In this document: piece by piece, positions 41,601 through 47,647 of the stretch
How the letters are laid out: the number at the start of each line of letters is the position of its first letter
Numbering within the stretch: position 1 is the stretch's first letter
Assembly (NCBI GenBank): GCA_025463565.1
Contig: JAODAT010000129.1
Span: 1-49,174, forward strand
Length of the DNA stretch: 49,174 nucleotides
Direction of reading: 5' to 3'
Source of the DNA: Microbacteriaceae bacterium
GTDB taxonomy: Bacteria > Actinomycetota > Actinomycetes > Actinomycetales > Microbacteriaceae
Program-made: the position numbers and the translations under genes
The notes under the pieces: model-generated
Seen by the model: only the letters and a program-made list of their open reading frames with translations
What the model was told of the DNA's origin: nothing
The model's database searches: none

Positions 41601-43202
41601 CCCGGGACGGCCGGTAATGCGACCGTTCACCCGGTCCCAGATGATGCGCGGCCGCAGCTCGGCGAACTCATCCGAGGGGTAGAGGCCGCTGAGAAGATCG
41701 AGAGTGGCGTCGTACGCCGACCGCGGGAGAGAGGCGAATGGCGCGCTTCGGCGAACCGTGTCGTACCAATCGTCGACATCCAGCGAGTCCAGGGCAACCG
41801 CGGCGACCGTCTGCTGGGCGAGGATGTCGAGCGGGTTCTGCGGGATGGCCAGCGCCTCGATGAGGCCGGCCGACATCCGTTCGCTCGCCACGGCGGAGTG
41901 GATGAGGTCGGCGCGATGCTTCGGGAAGATGATGCCCTCCGACACCTCCCCCACCTGGTGGCCGGCGCGGCCGATGCGCTGCAGCCCGCTCGCCACCGAG
42001 GGCGGCGACTCGACCTGGATCACCAGGTCGACGGCGCCCATGTCGATGCCGAGCTCGAGGGATGACGTGGCCACGACGCAGCGCAGCCGCCCGCTCTTCA
42101 GGTCGTCTTCGATGATCGCCCGCTGGTCTTTCGACACCGAGCCGTGGTGGGCTCGGGCGAGGAGGCCGGCGGAGCCCTGGGTCTGGCCCGAGGCGCCGAT
42201 CATTTGCGCCGGAGGGTGGGTCGAGCTTGTCGAGACCTCACCGACGTAATTCGTTGGTGAGGTCTCGAGAACCTCGACCCGCTCTAACCGCTCGTCATAA
42301 ATTTCATTCAGCCGAGCCGTCAGCCGCTCGGCCAGCCGCCTCGAGTTGGCGAACACGATGGTCGAGCGGTGCTCGAGAATGCGGTCGACGATCTGCTCCT
42401 CAACATGCGGCCAGATCGAGCCGTGCTGCGTGTTGCCGGCGGCGGAGCCCTCGAGCGGTATGGCGGTGCCGAGGTCGCTCATGTCGTCCACCGGAACGAC
42501 GACGCTGAGGTCGAATCGCTTCGTTGACGGCGGTGCCACGATGGTGACCGGTTGTCCGCCGGCGAGGAATCGTGCGACCTCCTCGCGTGGACGCACGGTC
42601 GCCGACAGCCCGATGCGCTGAGCGGGCTTCTCGAGAAGCAGGTCGAGGCGCTCGAGACTCAGGGCGAGGTGGGCTCCGCGCTTCGTCGCGGCCACGGCGT
42701 GCACCTCGTCGACGATCACCGTGTCGACGCTCTTGAGCGTCTCGCGGGCCGCCGAGGTGAGTAAGAGGTAGAGCGACTCGGGGGTGGTGATGAGGATGTC
42801 CGGCGGGTTGCGAAGCAACAGGCGCCGGTCTGACGAGGTGGTGTCGCCCGACCGTACGCCGACCGTCACCTCCGGCGCGGGCATCCCGAGCCGTTTCGCC
42901 GTCTGGGCGATGCCCACCAGGGGGGAGCGGAGGTTGCGCTCGACGTCGACCCCGAGCGCCTTCAGAGGGGAGATGTAGAGCACGCGTGTACCCGCCGTTC
43001 CCCGCGGATTCTGTGCAAGCCGATCGATCGCCCAGAGGAACGCGGCAAGCGTCTTGCCCGAGCCGGTGGGGGCGACGACGAGGGCGTGGGCACCCGAAAC
43101 GATGGCTTCCCATGCCCCCAGTTGTGCCGGAGTCGGCGCCACGAAAGCCCCGGAAAACCAGTCCCTGGTTGCCGGGGAGAAGCGTTCGAGCACCGCGCCC
43201 AT
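38622..43202 (-). CDS. lhr: large ATP-dependent helicase, Lhr family
   Basis: A ~1,526-aa SF2 helicase, normal size for actinobacterial Lhr. Walker A is APTGSGKT, motif II is DEVH, motif III-like LSATVRP, and motif VI QRIGRAGHQ. The DEAD/H-associated domain and the large winged-helix/C-terminal domains follow. The start at 43202 has AGGA about 8 nt upstream; an alternative ATG is at 43220. Two palindromic repeats (42218-42280, 40273-40342) and one single arm (41273-41292) are inserted in frame, adding RVE-x-x-ETSPT-type peptides near residues 308-328 and 954-977. Lhr acts in DNA repair. Confidence 0.93.
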   Translation of the reverse strand: MGAVLERFSPATRDWFSGAFVAPTPAQLGAWEAIVSGAHALVVAPTGSGKTLAAFLWAIDRLAQNPRGTAGTRVLYISPLKALGVDVERNLRSPLVGIAQTAKRLGMPAPEVTVGVRSGDTTSSDRRLLLRNPPDILITTPESLYLLLTSAARETLKSVDTVIVDEVHAVAATKRGAHLALSLERLDLLLEKPAQRIGLSATVRPREEVARFLAGGQPVTIVAPPSTKRFDLSVVVPVDDMSDLGTAIPLEGSAAGNTQHGSIWPHVEEQIVDRILEHRSTIVFANSRRLAERLTARLNEIYDERLERVEVLETSPTNYVGEVSTSSTHPPAQMIGASGQTQGSAGLLARAHHGSVSKDQRAIIEDDLKSGRLRCVVATSSLELGIDMGAVDLVIQVESPPSVASGLQRIGRAGHQVGEVSEGIIFPKHRADLIHSAVASERMSAGLIEALAIPQNPLDILAQQTVAAVALDSLDVDDWYDTVRRSAPFASLPRSAYDATLDLLSGLYPSDEFAELRPRIIWDRVNGRITGRPGAQRLAVTSGGTIPDRGLFGVFMVNSGENAPMRVGELDEEMVYESRVGDVFALGATSWRIEDITHDRVVVSPAFGQPGRVPFWRGDGLGRPAELGKAVGEFIRAVATSSTPMERARVGNLDERAVNNLVAFIEEQKQSTGHVPNDKTLVVERFRDELGDWRVVLHSPYGMQVHAPWALAVGARIRDRYGIDGGAVAADDGVILRIPDTESEPPGLDLFLFDSVELRDIVTEEVGGSALFAARFRECAARALLLPRYNPGARSPLWQQRQRASQLLDVARKYPSFPIILEAVREVLQDVYDLPSLIGIAEQIEARDIRLVEVETEQASPFARSLLFGYVAAFMYEGDSPLAERRAAALSLDATLLAELLGRAELRELLDPAVIAQTELELQRLAPDRRARDAEGIVDLLRVLGPLSAEEILERVEFVETSPTGNSEGGLDKLDPLLRELAKATRIWQTGGGRWAIIEDAARLRDALGTPLPIGIPIAFIEPVADPLGDLVSRYARTHGPFAVSAVAERFGLGTAVVLEALRRLATAKRVVEGEFRPGGTGSEWCDADVLRRLRTRSLAALRQEVEPVDAATLGRFLPAWQHLVEPLRGTDGLASVIDQLAGVALPASAWESFVLPARVKDYSPVMLDELTASGEVIWSGGGTLPGNDGWVSLHLAETAALTLPEPTGAETTELQRSILASLAGGGAFFFRQLSNAVGSTHDQALVRELWDLVWEGLVTNDTFTPLRAMLGATPNRPRTVPRTRAYRGRARVALPSQSGPPSVAGRWSLLPLAEPDATVRGVATAEQLLERYGVITRGAVMSEGVRGGFSLAYRVLSRFEETGRVRRGYFVEGLGAAQFATGAIVDRLRSFAREPDSERAPFALTLAATDPANPYGAALPWPAPPTDGDEKKKHRPGRKAGALVVLVDGNLALFVERGGKTVLSFGLATRELAAAAHSLAAAVRRTHGKLKVELADGAFVVGSPVGDALAEAGFDVTPQGLRLRG
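40273..40342. repeat. palindromic repeat inserted in lhr (copy A)
   Basis: Two arms, AGCGGGTCGAGCTTGTCGAG... and its near-complement, match at 23 of 25 positions around a ~20-nt centre. The element is read in frame within lhr as RVEFVETSPTGNSEGGLDKLDP. It shares its core with the intergenic array at 47544. Confidence 0.8.
41273..41292. repeat. single-arm repeat remnant in lhr
   Basis: GGGTCGAGCTTGTCGCGACC matches the repeat core GGGTCGAGCTTGTCGAGACC at 19 of 20 bases but has no opposite arm nearby. It encodes VATSSTP in the lhr frame. It could be a degenerate insertion or chance. Confidence 0.45.
42218..42280. repeat. palindromic repeat inserted in lhr (copy B)
   Basis: Two 29-nt arms (42218-42246 and 42252-42280) are complementary at 26 positions and flank a 5-nt loop TAATT. 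The element is read in frame as RVEVLETSPTNYVGEVSTSST between helicase core blocks. Its arms share sequence with the copies at 40273 and 47544. Confidence 0.85.
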
Positions 43203-43294
43203 CAAACCATCCTCGCGCATGCCACCGACGCGACCAGTCGTCCCACTAGTATTCGAACGCGCCGACTGGCGCGCTCAATTACAGGGGGACATCA

Positions 43295-43711
43295 ATGCTC
43301 GAACTTCTTCACGGCGATTTCAATTATTCGTACAGCTCCAGCATGGACCCGGCCCAGACGGTTACCACCTCGATCGTCAGTGTCGTCGTCTACATCATCG
43401 TGGTCATCGCACTCTGGCGCGTGTTCACCAAATCCGGTCACGCGGGCTGGCTTGCCATCATCCCGATCGTCAACACGATCGTGCTGATCAAGATCTCGGG
43501 TCACTCCGGGTGGAGCATCTTTCTCTACCTCATCCCGATCGTGAACATCATCTGGTCGATCGTCGTTGCCATCGGCGTCGCCCGCAACTTCGGCAAGAGC
43601 GGAGCCTTCGGCTTCTTCCTCGTCTGGCTGCTCTCGATCATCGGCTACCTCATCCTCGGATTCGGTGGCGCCAAGTACACGAACCCGAAGGCCGTCACCG
43701 CTGCCGCGTAG
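43295..43711 (+). CDS. DUF5684-type small membrane protein
   Basis: A 138-aa protein with AGGGGGAC before the ATG. Four hydrophobic segments are seen (about 25-46, 53-67, 76-96, 107-125). KSGHAGWLAIIPIVNTIVLIKISGHSGWSIFLYLIPIVN contains the repeated GHxGW...IPIVN pattern of DUF5684 proteins. Function unknown. It diverges from lhr across a short promoter gap with a TAGTAT hexamer at 43247-43252. A terminator hairpin follows at 43726. Confidence 0.8.
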   Translation: MLELLHGDFNYSYSSSMDPAQTVTTSIVSVVVYIIVVIALWRVFTKSGHAGWLAIIPIVNTIVLIKISGHSGWSIFLYLIPIVNIIWSIVVAIGVARNFGKSGAFGFFLVWLLSIIGYLILGFGGAKYTNPKAVTAAA

Positions 43712-43725
43712 TTCATGCGCTTCAT

Positions 43726-43759
43726 CGAAGGCCGTCCGGCTCTAGCCGGGCGGCCTTCG
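43726..43759 (+). terminator. probable hairpin terminator
   Basis: CGAAGGCCGTCCGGC (43726-43740) and GCCGGGCGGCCTTCG (43745-43759) form a 15-bp stem with one G-T pair and a TCTA loop, starting 15 nt after the DUF5684 stop. There is no strong T-tract, as is common in actinobacteria. Confidence 0.65.
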
Positions 43760-43778
43760 TGCGTCTATCGTGCGTCGG

Positions 43779-44606
43779 ATGACGGGCACAGCACGAGTGG
43801 GGATCTCCGGCTGGCGCTACCCGCCGTGGCGTGGGGACTTCTATCCGCGCGGTCTCCTCCAGCGTGACGAGTTGCGGTACGCCTCAGAGCATCTCGATTC
43901 CATCGAGATCAACGGATCGTTCTACTCGCTGCAGCGCCCGTCGAGCTGGGAGCGCTGGCGCGAGGAGACGCCCGACGACTTCGTCTTCTCGGTGAAGGGC
44001 CCCCGGTTCATCACGCACCTGCTCGCCCTCCGCAACGCGGGTACGGCCCTCGCCAACTTCTTCGCCTCCGGCGTGCTGGCGCTGGGGCCGAAGCTCGGCC
44101 CGGTGATTTGGCAGCTGCCCGAGCGGCAGCAGTTCGACGCGGAACGGCTGGACGCGTTCCTTGCATCGCTTCCGCGGACCACGTCCGAGGCGGCCGCGCT
44201 CGCCGCGGCGCACGATGAGCGGATGGAGGGGCGGATGTTCACGGCGGTCGACGAGGACCGTCGGCTGCGCCACGCGCTCGAGGTGCGCAGCCCGTCGTTC
44301 GATACCCACGCTGCATTCGACATCCTGCGCGCCCACGGCGTCGCCCTCGTGCTCGCCGACACGGCCGGCCGCTGGCCGATGCTCCGCGAGCGCACGGCCG
44401 GCTTCGACTACCTTCGCCTGCACGGTGCCGACGAGCTGTACGTCAGCGGCTATACTCCCGAGGCGCTCGACCGCTGGGCGGCGGAGATCGGCGACTCTCT
44501 CGCCGATGGCCGCGACGTGTTCGTCTACTTCGACAACGACACCAAGGTGCGCGCGCCGTACGACGCGATGGCGCTCAGCCAGCGAATCGGCGCGCGAGCC
44601 CTATGA
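43779..44606 (+). CDS. DUF72 domain-containing protein
   Basis: A 275-aa TIM-barrel-like protein of the DUF72/YecE family: RVGISGWRYPPWRGDFYPRGL, SIEINGSFYSLQRPSSWERWREETPDDFVFSVKGPRFITH, LGPVIWQLPERQQFD and the C-terminal DVFVYFDNDTKVRAPYDA. The ATG at 43779 is preferred over GTG at 43770 because the domain begins there; a TATCGT hexamer close upstream suggests leaderless transcription. Its 3' end overlaps the convergent TetR gene by 6 nt. Biochemical role unknown. Confidence 0.87.
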   Translation: MTGTARVGISGWRYPPWRGDFYPRGLLQRDELRYASEHLDSIEINGSFYSLQRPSSWERWREETPDDFVFSVKGPRFITHLLALRNAGTALANFFASGVLALGPKLGPVIWQLPERQQFDAERLDAFLASLPRTTSEAAALAAAHDERMEGRMFTAVDEDRRLRHALEVRSPSFDTHAAFDILRAHGVALVLADTAGRWPMLRERTAGFDYLRLHGADELYVSGYTPEALDRWAAEIGDSLADGRDVFVYFDNDTKVRAPYDAMALSQRIGARAL

Positions 44607-45134
44607 GCGCGCCATCATGTCGGCATGCTCTGCGAGGGAGTTGAGCAGGGCCGGGCTCACCGGGTTGCCCGCCAATACGAGGTAAAGGATCGGCGCGACC
44701 AGCTGGATGAACTGGTCGTGATCCAGCGGTGCCACCACCGTGCGGAACATCTCGTAGAAGTTATGGTCGAGGCGTTCGTATGCATCCTTCGAGTCCTGCT
44801 CGTAGCCCTTCACCGAGATGATCGCGGCCGCGGCGGCGGCCATGCCCTCGTCCACCTCGAGCACGAGCCGGCCGAAGAAAAGTTGCGCGCGCTGCTCGAC
44901 GTCGAGCCCGTCGTAGTCGGCGAAGGTGCCGATGCGGCCGATCACGATGGTGTCGACGATAAGGCTCTCGACGGTGCCCCAGTGCTTATAGAGGGTCTGC
45001 CGAGCGACGCCTGCCCGCTCGGCGACCTGGCTGAAGGTGAGCGTGCCCCGCCGCTCGTTCAACAGCTCTCGGGTGACGGCCAGCACCTGTCGACGGGTCC
45101 GGCGCACGCGGGGATCATGGCTGTTGGTCTGCAC
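44601..45134 (-). CDS. TetR-family transcriptional regulator
   Basis: A 177-aa regulator. The HTH is at about 8-55 (RRTRRQVLAVTRELLNERRGTLTFSQVAERAGVARQTLYKHWGTVESLI). The C-terminal all-helical ligand domain contains DHDQFIQLVAPILYLVLAGNPVS. The GTG at 45134 is chosen because it begins the family N-terminus and follows a TAGTCT hexamer; an open frame continues further upstream without homology. It probably represses its own promoter and perhaps the divergent Nudix-like gene. Confidence 0.87.
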   Translation of the reverse strand: MQTNSHDPRVRRTRRQVLAVTRELLNERRGTLTFSQVAERAGVARQTLYKHWGTVESLIVDTIVIGRIGTFADYDGLDVEQRAQLFFGRLVLEVDEGMAAAAAAIISVKGYEQDSKDAYERLDHNFYEMFRTVVAPLDHDQFIQLVAPILYLVLAGNPVSPALLNSLAEHADMMARS

Positions 45135-45138
45135 CCTT

Positions 45139-45163
45139 ACGAGACTACGTACCGGGTACTCGT
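45139..45163. promoter_or_regulatory. candidate TetR operator
   Basis: ACGAG (45139-45143) and CTCGT (45159-45163) flank GTACC/GGTAC-like sequence immediately before the TetR start and 71 nt before the divergent Nudix-like gene. The symmetry is only partial; position is the main argument. Confidence 0.25.
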
Positions 45164-45233
45164 GAGGAGTATTAGATCGAGGGTTAAAACTGCTCGTAAC
45201 ACCGTGGCAACCCGTAGCGGGTAAGAATGGAGC

Positions 45234-45773
45234 ATGAGCTCCGTAGGCACACCCGATCCGAACTCCGGCTGGCTGTCCGACGAGGAGCTCGCGGAGACCC
45301 GGCGGCGGCTGCCACTGCTCTACGTCGAGGCGGTTCCGGTGCGGGTGGATGGCATGGGCCGGGTCATCGAGGTCGGTATGCTCCTGCGCGCGAATGACGG
45401 CGAGATCACGAGAACCCTGGTGTCGGGTCGCGTGATGTACGGCGAGACATTGCGCGATGCGCTGTTCCGTCACCTGGAGAAGGATCTCGGCCCGATGGCC
45501 TTCCCGCTCCTGCCCGCCAGCCCGGTGCCGTTCTCGGTTGCCGAATACTTTCCGTGGCCCAGCTCCAGCCAGTTCATGGACTCCCGCCAGCACGCCGTCT
45601 CGCTCGCCTACGTGGTGCCGGTCACCGGCACTTGCGAGCCGCGACAGGATGCGCTGGAGATCACCTGGCTTAGCCCGGTCGAGGCGGCATCCGAGTCGGT
45701 CACCGCCGACATGGAGGGCGGCCGCGGGTCGCTCCTGCGAGCCGCCCTCGCGTCTGTGGGTGTGCTGCCCTAG
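45234..45773 (+). CDS. Nudix-fold protein (DUF4916-like) with degenerate Nudix box
   Basis: A 179-aa protein. GRVMYGETLRDALFRHLEKDLG (about 65-86) aligns with the Nudix box Gx5Ex7REUxEExGU, but RE is RH and the EE pair is KD, so key metal-binding glutamates are missing. The rest (FPLLPASPVPFSVAEYFPWPSSSQFMDSRQHAVSLAYVVPVTG) fits the actinobacterial DUF4916 group. Hydrolase activity is doubtful. It overlaps the convergent ligase gene by 4 nt. Confidence 0.82.
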   Translation: MSSVGTPDPNSGWLSDEELAETRRRLPLLYVEAVPVRVDGMGRVIEVGMLLRANDGEITRTLVSGRVMYGETLRDALFRHLEKDLGPMAFPLLPASPVPFSVAEYFPWPSSSQFMDSRQHAVSLAYVVPVTGTCEPRQDALEITWLSPVEAASESVTADMEGGRGSLLRAALASVGVLP

Positions 45774-47458
45774 GGCGCGACCAGCGTCCCCGCCGCATTG
45801 TCATCGCTCGACTGCGCCTTTAGCTTGAAGTGCTGCTTCTTGCCGGTGGCCGTGTACGGCAGTTCTTCGACGAAGGCGTATCGCCGTGGACGCTTGAAGT
45901 CGGCGAGGCTGGGGCTGGTCTTGCAGAAGGTGTCGAGCGCTTTCGCCGCCGCGGCGGCATCCGTCAGCTTTCCGGGCTTCGGCAGTACGTAGGCGACAAC
46001 CATCTCTCCCCACTCGGGGTCGGGCATGCCGACCACGATCGAGTCGGCGACGTCCGCGTGCTCGGCAAGCAGCGCCTCCACCTGCACCGGGTGCACGTTC
46101 TCGCCGCCCGAGATGATCATGTCGTCCTTGCGGCCGACGATCGTGACCGTCTCGTCGTCGGTCCAGGTGGCGAGGTCGCCCGCATACAGCCAGCCGTCGT
46201 GGAACTTCTTCGCCTGCTCCTCCGGGTTGTGCATATAGGCGTGACCGGACTTGGATGACCGCACGATCACCTCGCCGATCTCCGAGCCGTCCTTCGCCGC
46301 TAGTTCGTCGGGCGACGCTAGCCGGTCGTCGAACACCTTGACCACCACGACGTCGTCGTCGACGCACGCGCGTCCGGCCGAGCCCGCCTGCACGGTCAGC
46401 TCGTCGGGGCGCAGGAAGGTGTTCCAGAACGCTTCGGTCGTGCCGTAACCATTCGCGATGCGCGGGGTGAGTACCTTCTGGTACCGCAGCGCCGCCGACT
46501 TCTCGAACGGGGCACCCATGGTGACGATGCCCTTCAGCGAGGAGATGTCCCGCGGGGTCGCCTCCTGCACGTCGGCGATCCGCTCCAGGTTGGTGGGGGC
46601 GCCGATGATGTAGCTCAGCTTCTCGCGCTCGATCAGGTCGAGCACCAGCGCTGGCTCGAAGCGCGGCAGAGTGACGACCGCGCCGCCGAGGTAGAACATC
46701 GTGTTAGGCCCGGCGCAGTAGTTGCCGCCGCGGTGGAACCACGGCGACATGTTCATCGTCACGTCGGTGGGAATCAGCGACATGTGCATGATCACGTCGT
46801 GGGCGGTGAGCACCTCGTTGAGGCTGGTCAGCGGCACGGCCTTCGGCATCCCGGTCGTCCCGGACGTGTAGAGGCGGCTGGTCTCGTCCCACGCGCTGCC
46901 GTCGGCTGGGGCGGTGAAGCTCGGCGCGTCCTTCACCAGAAGGTCGTCGAAGCGCAGCGACCCGGGCAGCGGGTCGCCCTCGCCCACGCCCACGGTCACC
47001 GGCGGCTGGAAGTCAGACAGCGAAAGCGCGGTGCCGATGGCGTCGACGTCCGCCACGTCGTAGAAGAAGATCGCGGGCTTCGAGTCACTCAGAATGAAGG
47101 CGACCTCGGCCGGGGCCAGCCGGAAGTTCATCGGGGAGCTCACCGCGCGCAGTCCCTGCGCGGCCACGTAGAGGAACGCGAACTCCGGCCGGTTCATCAG
47201 CTGGTACGCGACGATGTCGCCTACCCCGACGCCGCGTTCGCGGAGGCCCGCGACGAGCTGCCCGGTTACCTCTCCCAGTTCGCGGTAGGTCCAGGTGCGG
47301 CCGGTCTCCGAGTCGCTGATCGCCGGCCTGCTGGCGTAGCGATGGATGTTGCGCTCGATGCCCGACGCGTAGGTGAAGTGACGCTCGAACACCTCCCGCA
47401 GTGCGCTCGGGTCGTATTCGCTGTTCTGATTCAGTGTCTGGGAATCGAGGAGGGTCAT
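45770..47458 (-). CDS. AMP-binding acyl-CoA synthetase (long-chain fatty acid type)
   Basis: A 562-aa ANL enzyme: A3 YTSGTTGMPKAVP (about 213-225), A5 ANGYGTTEAF, A7 LYAGDLATW, A8 GRKDDMIISGGENVHPVQVE and A10 YTATGKKQHFK. The length and FERHFTYASGIERNIHRYASRPAI N-terminus suggest a fatty-acyl or related carboxylic acid:CoA ligase. It is unlinked to the catabolic island and reads toward the Nudix-like gene. A repeat array lies just upstream (47544-47647). Confidence 0.92.
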   Translation of the reverse strand: MTLLDSQTLNQNSEYDPSALREVFERHFTYASGIERNIHRYASRPAISDSETGRTWTYRELGEVTGQLVAGLRERGVGVGDIVAYQLMNRPEFAFLYVAAQGLRAVSSPMNFRLAPAEVAFILSDSKPAIFFYDVADVDAIGTALSLSDFQPPVTVGVGEGDPLPGSLRFDDLLVKDAPSFTAPADGSAWDETSRLYTSGTTGMPKAVPLTSLNEVLTAHDVIMHMSLIPTDVTMNMSPWFHRGGNYCAGPNTMFYLGGAVVTLPRFEPALVLDLIEREKLSYIIGAPTNLERIADVQEATPRDISSLKGIVTMGAPFEKSAALRYQKVLTPRIANGYGTTEAFWNTFLRPDELTVQAGSAGRACVDDDVVVVKVFDDRLASPDELAAKDGSEIGEVIVRSSKSGHAYMHNPEEQAKKFHDGWLYAGDLATWTDDETVTIVGRKDDMIISGGENVHPVQVEALLAEHADVADSIVVGMPDPEWGEMVVAYVLPKPGKLTDAAAAAKALDTFCKTSPSLADFKRPRRYAFVEELPYTATGKKQHFKLKAQSSDDNAAGTLVAP

Positions 47459-47543
47459 CGGTGGAGCTTTCTGTGCGGTGGGGCTGGCGTCCTTTCCGGG
47501 CGTCGGTCTCGAGACGGGTGTGGTTCCCTCAGCTTAAAACGAA

Positions 47544-47647
47544 AAGCGGGTCGAGCTCGTCGAGACCTCACCAACGAATTACCTCAGTGAGGTCTCGACG
47601 AGCTCGACCCGCTTAAGTTCTCTCGACGAGCTCGACCCGCTTAAGTT
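47544..47647. repeat. intergenic palindromic repeat array
   Basis: A perfect 28-bp inverted repeat (47544-47571 and 47587-47614; 15-nt loop) is followed by a second copy of its right half: 27 nt repeat exactly with a 28-nt period (47593-47619, 47621-47647). The last copy abuts the stop codon of the DEAD-box gene (47648-47650). On the minus strand the hairpin ends in TTTTCGTTTT, so it may serve as that gene's terminator. Confidence 0.85.

Noticed and set aside
43253-43294. Riboswitch or attenuator in the leader of the DUF5684 gene
   Set aside because: Only a small 6-bp hairpin (CGCGCC/GGCGCG around 43258-43273) is visible; no conserved riboswitch core could be recognised.
45135-45593. N-terminal extension of the TetR regulator
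   Set aside because: The extra 153 codons overlap the Nudix-like gene on the opposite strand and show no domain; the HTH begins right after the GTG at 45134.
47544-47647. CRISPR-like array
   Set aside because: Units are palindromic, only partially repeated and have no unique spacers of regular length; no cas genes are present.
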